A stretch of 56,134 bases of DNA from Flavobacterium sp. (GTDB taxonomy: Bacteria; Bacteroidota; Bacteroidia; Flavobacteriales; Flavobacteriaceae): the NCBI GenBank assembly GCA_018883065.1, contig VEQT01000010.1, positions 1 through 56,134 of the forward strand. Reading direction: 5' to 3'. The position numbers and the translations under genes were made by a program. The notes below the pieces were generated by a model. It was not told the origin of the DNA. It saw nothing but the letters and a program-made list of their open reading frames with translations, and did not search any database. Below, one piece after another: positions 51,775 to 56,134 of this stretch. Positions within the stretch are counted from its first letter, which is position 1, and every line of letters begins with the position of its first letter.

Positions 51775-54036
51775 TTAGTTTTTAATGATTTTAATTTTTA
51801 TCGCTTTATTTATTTCCACAAAATAGATTCCGTTGGCCAAGGATTGTATGTTTAATTCAACTGTTCTCTGAGCCACAGGGTTTTGTTCGAGTAATCGTTG
51901 CCCTTGTAAATTATAAACAGAAACTGAATTGATATTCACCAAGTCAGAGCGGATACTGATGAAATTACTGCTTGGGTTGGGATATATTTTTATGAAGGAA
52001 GCCCAATCTTGAGAACTGGTTCCCAATGCCTCATTATTGGCATTAAATGTTGGTCCTTGAATCACAAAATTTCCAGTTCCATTTGGCACTCGCGCATAGC
52101 CCATATCGGCAGTTTGCATGCCATAGTTTAACGACTCGATTAGGGTGCCATTGGCATAGGAAAGATATACACTTTCCCCTGTTGATGACAATTTAAAATC
52201 AGCATGCAGGCCTTCTTGGGTTAGATCTTGATCGGCCCATACAATTAAATACGAATGCGGAGCCATAGTGATTCCGTCGGGAAAACGCCATTTGATTAAG
52301 TTAGTATTGCTGTCACTCATGAATAAATTATCTAAACTCAGGGTTGTATTGGTGGTGTTGTATAATTCAATCCAATCGGCATAGTCTCCAAACGGATCAG
52401 TTACTGTACTTGTGTTTTGCGCCATGATTTCATTAATAACCAAATCACCCGGGTTGATGGTAGGATAACCTGCGTGCAAGGTGTAAAATTCATGTTCGGC
52501 CCGTTCAGGTGAAAATTTACCCACGTTGTTGTTTTCGGCATAGATGTAATATTGCATATATATGTTGCTCATGTTTAGGGCAGCGCCGTATACATTATCT
52601 CCAGCTGCACCATCATTGTGTGTACCATCGTCGTACATGAGGACTTTTGTAAATGGCAATTCAATATTTGAGCGATAACCCAAATACACCCCGTTGGCAT
52701 TGGTGTTGGTTACGGTTGCGTGAATGTATGCATCCGTATTAAGTATAGGATCAGCAACAACAGGCCCCACATTGCTGATGACCGGTTTGGTATTGGTAAA
52801 ATCAGCCAAGCCAGCCAAATAGGTGGTTCGTCCGTTCATTAAATTGGTTATTCCCGGAGCATTGTCCATTCCGCCTGTCACGTCGGTGTTTATATTGGAT
52901 TGAAATTGAGCAAATGAATAAAATTTATAAGGATCGCTTTGCACTGCACTACTTACCAAAGATTGAAGGGCTTGTGCTTGGGTAGCATAGGTTCCGTTGG
53001 CAAAGTTCTCGTTCATAATGGTACTGTAATGCGCCAAATACATGCGTTTGTACTTGGGAACGCCCAATAATTTTTGTACCAACGGCCACGCGGCATCTGC
53101 ATTGTGGAGCAAATGGGTCATCTGCTTTTTGAGTGTTGTTGTGTTTAAGGCAATGGTTCCTGTTTGTGAAAACACACCAAATGACATATTTAAATCCCAA
53201 ACTACTGGATTAAATCGGCCGTTGTTGTCTTTGTACAGGTAATAATTTTGTTTAAAGGTTCCCAGATAGCTATCTAAGTTTACTAAAGCATTGTCGAAAG
53301 CCAACATCCACAAGGCGCGATCTACATCTAATATGGTTTCAATATTGGCTATATTATTGTTTAAGGTGTTGGTCAAGTTAATTAAATCGTCCCAACCCGA
53401 TAAGGAATTCATTTCATATGAGGATGAGTAACTGGCTGCATTGGTTCCCAAGTAGGCCAAATTAGGAAAACTGTTTCCACCTGGCCCAGCACCACCAATG
53501 GGGTTGCATTTAAAAAAAGCATTTGTGTTGGAATAAAAATGTTTGTCTACAAATTTTTTCGATATGGATTCAGAGCTTACATACAAGCCCATTAAATTTC
53601 CATTCACATAGACATTGGCGTAATTAGAAAGCGGCGCATGCATGTATTGACGGAGTATAGAGTAGGAAAGTACCTCACGTAAAAACGATGGGTCTTTAGC
53701 TACATTGCTTAATTTGATATCGGTATATCCTTGGTAATCTTGGTTTACATAGGTGTCCAATTCGATGTGAAAAGGATTTTTGGTTTGGTTGGGGTTGTAG
53801 GTGCTATTTCCTTTATATTTCACTCCTACATTATAAAAAGTAGTTCCATTGATTGTAACCGAAACGGCGGGAATATAATCTTCTGTTGTAGCTGCTTGTG
53901 CATCCAATAAAGCATCCCAGTTGGATTGTGCAAATACAATTCGGATATCTTGAATGGTATTGATATCATAGAGCGATTGAGCAAATCCTGTTTGTATAAA
54001 ACAAAGTGTAAGTGTGAGGAATAGTAATTTTTTCAT
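51775..54036 (-). CDS. CotH-like protein with lamin tail domain and T9SS sorting tail
   Basis: 753 residues. Signal peptide; CotH kinase-like fold (about 25-400) with YNVGVKYKGNSTYN, KLSNVAKDPSFLREVLSY, ANVYVNGNLMGLYV and PVVWDLNMSFG. Then come a linker, a lamin tail domain (about 535-660; LVINEIMAQNTSTV, DWIELYNTT) and a C-terminal type A T9SS domain (KIYPNPSSNFISI). CotH proteins phosphorylate secreted proteins in Bacillus spores. Here it would act outside the cell; the substrate is unknown, with the neighbour YHYH protein a possible partner. Confidence 0.88.
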   Translation of the reverse strand: MKKLLFLTLTLCFIQTGFAQSLYDINTIQDIRIVFAQSNWDALLDAQAATTEDYIPAVSVTINGTTFYNVGVKYKGNSTYNPNQTKNPFHIELDTYVNQDYQGYTDIKLSNVAKDPSFLREVLSYSILRQYMHAPLSNYANVYVNGNLMGLYVSSESISKKFVDKHFYSNTNAFFKCNPIGGAGPGGNSFPNLAYLGTNAASYSSSYEMNSLSGWDDLINLTNTLNNNIANIETILDVDRALWMLAFDNALVNLDSYLGTFKQNYYLYKDNNGRFNPVVWDLNMSFGVFSQTGTIALNTTTLKKQMTHLLHNADAAWPLVQKLLGVPKYKRMYLAHYSTIMNENFANGTYATQAQALQSLVSSAVQSDPYKFYSFAQFQSNINTDVTGGMDNAPGITNLMNGRTTYLAGLADFTNTKPVISNVGPVVADPILNTDAYIHATVTNTNANGVYLGYRSNIELPFTKVLMYDDGTHNDGAAGDNVYGAALNMSNIYMQYYIYAENNNVGKFSPERAEHEFYTLHAGYPTINPGDLVINEIMAQNTSTVTDPFGDYADWIELYNTTNTTLSLDNLFMSDSNTNLIKWRFPDGITMAPHSYLIVWADQDLTQEGLHADFKLSSTGESVYLSYANGTLIESLNYGMQTADMGYARVPNGTGNFVIQGPTFNANNEALGTSSQDWASFIKIYPNPSSNFISIRSDLVNINSVSVYNLQGQRLLEQNPVAQRTVELNIQSLANGIYFVEINKAIKIKIIKN

Positions 54037-54123
54037 AAATTAATAAGGTTAAAGATAATGTTGACTTTTAAAGCTATATCCATGATTCAATAGACGCATT
54101 TTTTTTGGAAATCTTGCACATAT

Positions 54124-55137
54124 TTATTTTGGATAGGCATATTTTGGGTTAAATAAAAATTCGGTATCGCTTAGTGTTTTCATAAAAGCTACCAAATCTA
54201 CTCGATCATTGTCGCTCAAATCTAAGGGTTTTTGTAATTGCTTCGCCAATAATAAATGCGGTTTAAGGGAGTTGTAGTGTTTAACTACTTCTGTGAGTGT
54301 TTTAAATCTCCCGTCATGCATGTAGGGAGCCGTAAACTGACAATTGCGCAAACTAGGTACTTTAAAGTGCAAAGAATCTGAGATTTTCCCTGTTATTTTC
54401 ATTCGGCCTATATCATTTAAATACGGATCCACCGCCAAACCATTGTATTCAAATGAAGACGTATTAAATAAAGGTTCAAGGTGGCAACTGCTGCATTTTT
54501 GCTTAAAAATTTGATAACCTAGCGCTTCTTGCGCTGTAAAAGTTGTTTCATTTCGCATCACTTTGTCGTATTTGGCATTGCATGAATTGAGTTGCATCAT
54601 AAACTGGGAAAGGGCTTTAAGTAGCAATTGTCCTGTAATTTTAGTTGTGCCAAATGCCTTTGAAAATAAACCTGGGTACACAGAGTCTTCTTGAAGCTTT
54701 TGAAGAATATGCGGAATGTTTTCATCCATTTCTTTTGGATGAGTAAGCGGATTTAGTGCTTGAACATCCAAATGATTCACTCCACCATCCCACAGGAACG
54801 ATTTTGACCAGATTAGATTTTGTAAAGCCAAGGCATTTCGATTGCCTACTTTTCCGTCAATTCCATGACTTAATTCGTGATCTACATGGGCAAAACCAGT
54901 AGCTTGAAAATGGCAACTGGCACAAGAAATACTTGAATCTCTAGATAAAATAGGGTCGTAAAAAAGTTTTCGTCCCAATTCAAACCCTTCAACTGTGGGT
55001 TTATTTTGTGCAAAATCATAGTAGGGTTTGGGCCAAAGATTGGGTATAGAAATGGGCATTGGGGTAGTCGTGTAGGCCGTATACCCCAGCATTACAAGCA
55101 CGCCCAAAATTCTGATTAGATATTTTCGATTTTTCAT
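54124..55137 (-). CDS. Diheme cytochrome c peroxidase/MauG family enzyme (MbnH-like)
   Basis: 337 residues. Membrane anchor or signal segment near the N-terminus, two heme motifs CASCH (72-76) and CSSCH (215-219), and the PYMHDGRFKTL segment (about 271) of the MauG/CcpA family. Beside an MbnP-like gene, with a four-base ATGA overlap, it is best read as MbnH-like: MbnH of Methylosinus oxidises a tryptophan of MbnP to kynurenine. An ordinary peroxidase is the alternative. ATG at 55137 is chosen over a TTG nine bases upstream. Confidence 0.85.
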   Translation of the reverse strand: MKNRKYLIRILGVLVMLGYTAYTTTPMPISIPNLWPKPYYDFAQNKPTVEGFELGRKLFYDPILSRDSSISCASCHFQATGFAHVDHELSHGIDGKVGNRNALALQNLIWSKSFLWDGGVNHLDVQALNPLTHPKEMDENIPHILQKLQEDSVYPGLFSKAFGTTKITGQLLLKALSQFMMQLNSCNAKYDKVMRNETTFTAQEALGYQIFKQKCSSCHLEPLFNTSSFEYNGLAVDPYLNDIGRMKITGKISDSLHFKVPSLRNCQFTAPYMHDGRFKTLTEVVKHYNSLKPHLLLAKQLQKPLDLSDNDRVDLVAFMKTLSDTEFLFNPKYAYPK

Positions 55138-55820
55138 TCCAGCCAAAACGTTTTGGTAAATAAATCAGCCATTTTCATTGCCGCTTCTCCTGGTATTTGA
55201 ATCGTATTTATTTCGTGTAAAGAAATGGCATCAAAAAAATGCGTCAACTCAATATGCATTCTGTTTTTGGCCTTTTTTGGAAATGGAAGACGAAGGGTGC
55301 GCAATGCATTTTGATTGACCTGATATCCGCCAATATGAAATGCAAAATTGTTTTTGTACGTGTTACAGCTAGGGCTTGTACCCTCAATTTTCCAGTTGAT
55401 GTATCCGCTTTGCCACGCCCAATACATGCCGTTTTGCACATCTAAATCATCACTCAAAGCGCCTTGTGTGTTGGGAACGCTGTCCACGCCAATGTTGAAT
55501 TCTAAAAAGGATGCCTCTACGGGTTTATGAATCGAAAATTTTATTTCAAGTTTTTGAATAGAATCTGCATGAATAAGAATGTATTTTTTGCCGATTGATT
55601 CCATACTCCCATCAGTGTAAATAAGTTTGAGATTCGATATGTAACAGGCAAATTTGCTCAACTTCAGGCTATCCTTTTGTATGGAGTAATAGTTTTTACC
55701 AAAAACAAGTGGTTGCTCACTGTAATCCAATTCAAAATGAAGAACGTCATTTGCCTGCGCCCAAATCGAGAAGGGTGTTACTAGAAGAAACAGCAAACGA
55801 TAATAGAAGCACTTAGTCAT
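55134..55820 (-). CDS. MbnP-like periplasmic copper-binding protein
   Basis: 228 residues. Signal peptide (MTKCFYYRLLFLLVTPFSIW, cleavage near AQA), a beta-rich body with KLSKFACYISNLKLIYTDG, then FNIGVDSVPN, and the WAW motif in NGMYWAWQSGYINWKIEG (W134, W136). The WxW pair is where MbnH is reported to make kynurenine in Methylosinus MbnP. It overlaps both the diheme gene and the Spy-like gene, so all three are one transcript. Copper binding is inferred from family. Confidence 0.83.
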   Translation of the reverse strand: MTKCFYYRLLFLLVTPFSIWAQANDVLHFELDYSEQPLVFGKNYYSIQKDSLKLSKFACYISNLKLIYTDGSMESIGKKYILIHADSIQKLEIKFSIHKPVEASFLEFNIGVDSVPNTQGALSDDLDVQNGMYWAWQSGYINWKIEGTSPSCNTYKNNFAFHIGGYQVNQNALRTLRLPFPKKAKNRMHIELTHFFDAISLHEINTIQIPGEAAMKMADLFTKTFWLE

Positions 55821-56134
55821 TTTTTGGAGGATGGGGTGGTCTGCCACCCATTGAAAACAATTGCATAAGCTGTTCTGTTAATTTGTTGTACTCTTTTAAT
55901 TGATCGGGTCTACAGATTCGTTTTATTTCTGAAAAGTGTTGCCAATGTGTTTCTTCAACTTTCAATTGAAGTGAAGCAAATTCTTGAAGTAATGTCTTTT
56001 TACGCGCCAAATCGGGTGCTGAGCTGGGCAACAACTGATATAATTCACTACGAACTAACCGAATACTGTCGTCTAGTTTTTTAATGTGACTGCGGTGCCA
56101 ACGCACACTTTCTTCAAATTGCTCCACTTGAATG
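55813..56134 (-). CDS. Spy/CpxP-like periplasmic protein (5' end cut by window edge)
   Basis: C-terminal 106 codons; the frame stays open to the window edge, so the N-terminus with any signal peptide is missing. It is helical and charged (SVRWHRSHIKKLDDSIRLVR, then HFSEIKRICRPDQLKEYNKL) and ends in GGRPPHPPKND. This layout fits Spy/CpxP or CnrX-type periplasmic chaperone and metal sensors, which end with a CxPEQ-like segment; here CRPDQ. It overlaps the MbnP-like gene by eight bases. Confidence 0.62.
   Translation of the reverse strand, partial: IQVEQFEESVRWHRSHIKKLDDSIRLVRSELYQLLPSSAPDLARKKTLLQEFASLQLKVEETHWQHFSEIKRICRPDQLKEYNKLTEQLMQLFSMGGRPPHPPKND

Overview
The window comes from a bacterium of the Bacteroidota, almost certainly a gliding-type member of the Flavobacteriia. 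The signs are gldF and gldG beside dnaN, proteins with type IX secretion (T9SS) sorting tails, the lpxC-fabZ gene fusion, and many promoters with the lineage-specific -7 box TAnnTTTG. Base composition is AT-rich throughout. There are no rRNA genes, no CRISPR array and no recognisable transposase or prophage. The only RNA gene found is tRNA-Tyr(GTA).

Layout. 1-11.5 kb: truncated uvrA, a repeat-filled gap, a ClC-type chloride channel, an alkD-like gene and an ACP phosphodiesterase-like gene on the minus strand. Then come glmM and a class V aminotransferase (plus), an LpxL-like acyltransferase (minus), a rhomboid protease and a SIMPL-domain protein (plus), a 135-bp tandem repeat and tRNA-Tyr. 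11.8-26.5 kb: an unbroken minus-strand block. It holds a TlpA-like lipoprotein, an MBL/double-rhodanese protein, a YgaP-type membrane protein, a PII-like protein, an RND efflux pump with its adaptor and TolC partner, and a tiny Cys-rich exported protein. It continues with a T9SS kelch-like protein, thioredoxin, two more YgaP-type proteins, a methyltransferase fused to an HMA-like metal-binding tail, a rhodanese, a TauE/SafE exporter, a Crp/Fnr regulator and a J-domain/KTSC protein. 26.8-33 kb: a second, HAE1-type RND pump operon with an exported protein of unknown function in front. 33-40 kb: mnmE, dnaN, gldG, gldF and a SAM hydrolase-family gene (minus), then phoH (plus). 40.2-50.3 kb: an M13 peptidase, an HD hydrolase, then the lipid A run lpxD - lpxC/fabZ - lpxA - efp - second lpxD-like - SnoaL-like - sucD. 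50.4-56.1 kb: a minus-strand run of YHYH protein, CotH protein, MauG/MbnH-like diheme enzyme, MbnP-like protein and a Spy/CpxP-like protein cut by the window edge.

The strongest candidate for an undescribed system is the 13-26 kb block. I read it as a thiol/sulfur and metal (or metalloid) detoxification regulon run by the Crp/Fnr protein encoded at its edge. Two transcripts, tolC-adaptor-RND and rhodanese-to-kelch, carry the same imperfect palindrome GTAAC-N4-GTCAC. In both, its centre lies exactly 29.5 bp upstream of a TAnnTTTG -7 box. The second candidate is the MbnH/MbnP-like pair at the right end, whose partner protein carries a WAW motif and which sits beside a periplasmic metal-sensor-like gene.

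A third theme is structural. The gaps between genes hold many short tandem arrays of different sequence that all have a 7-bp period. One of them, 26 bp identical to an intergenic array 31 kb away, lies in frame inside mnmE. These resemble the heptamer STRR repeats known from cyanobacteria.
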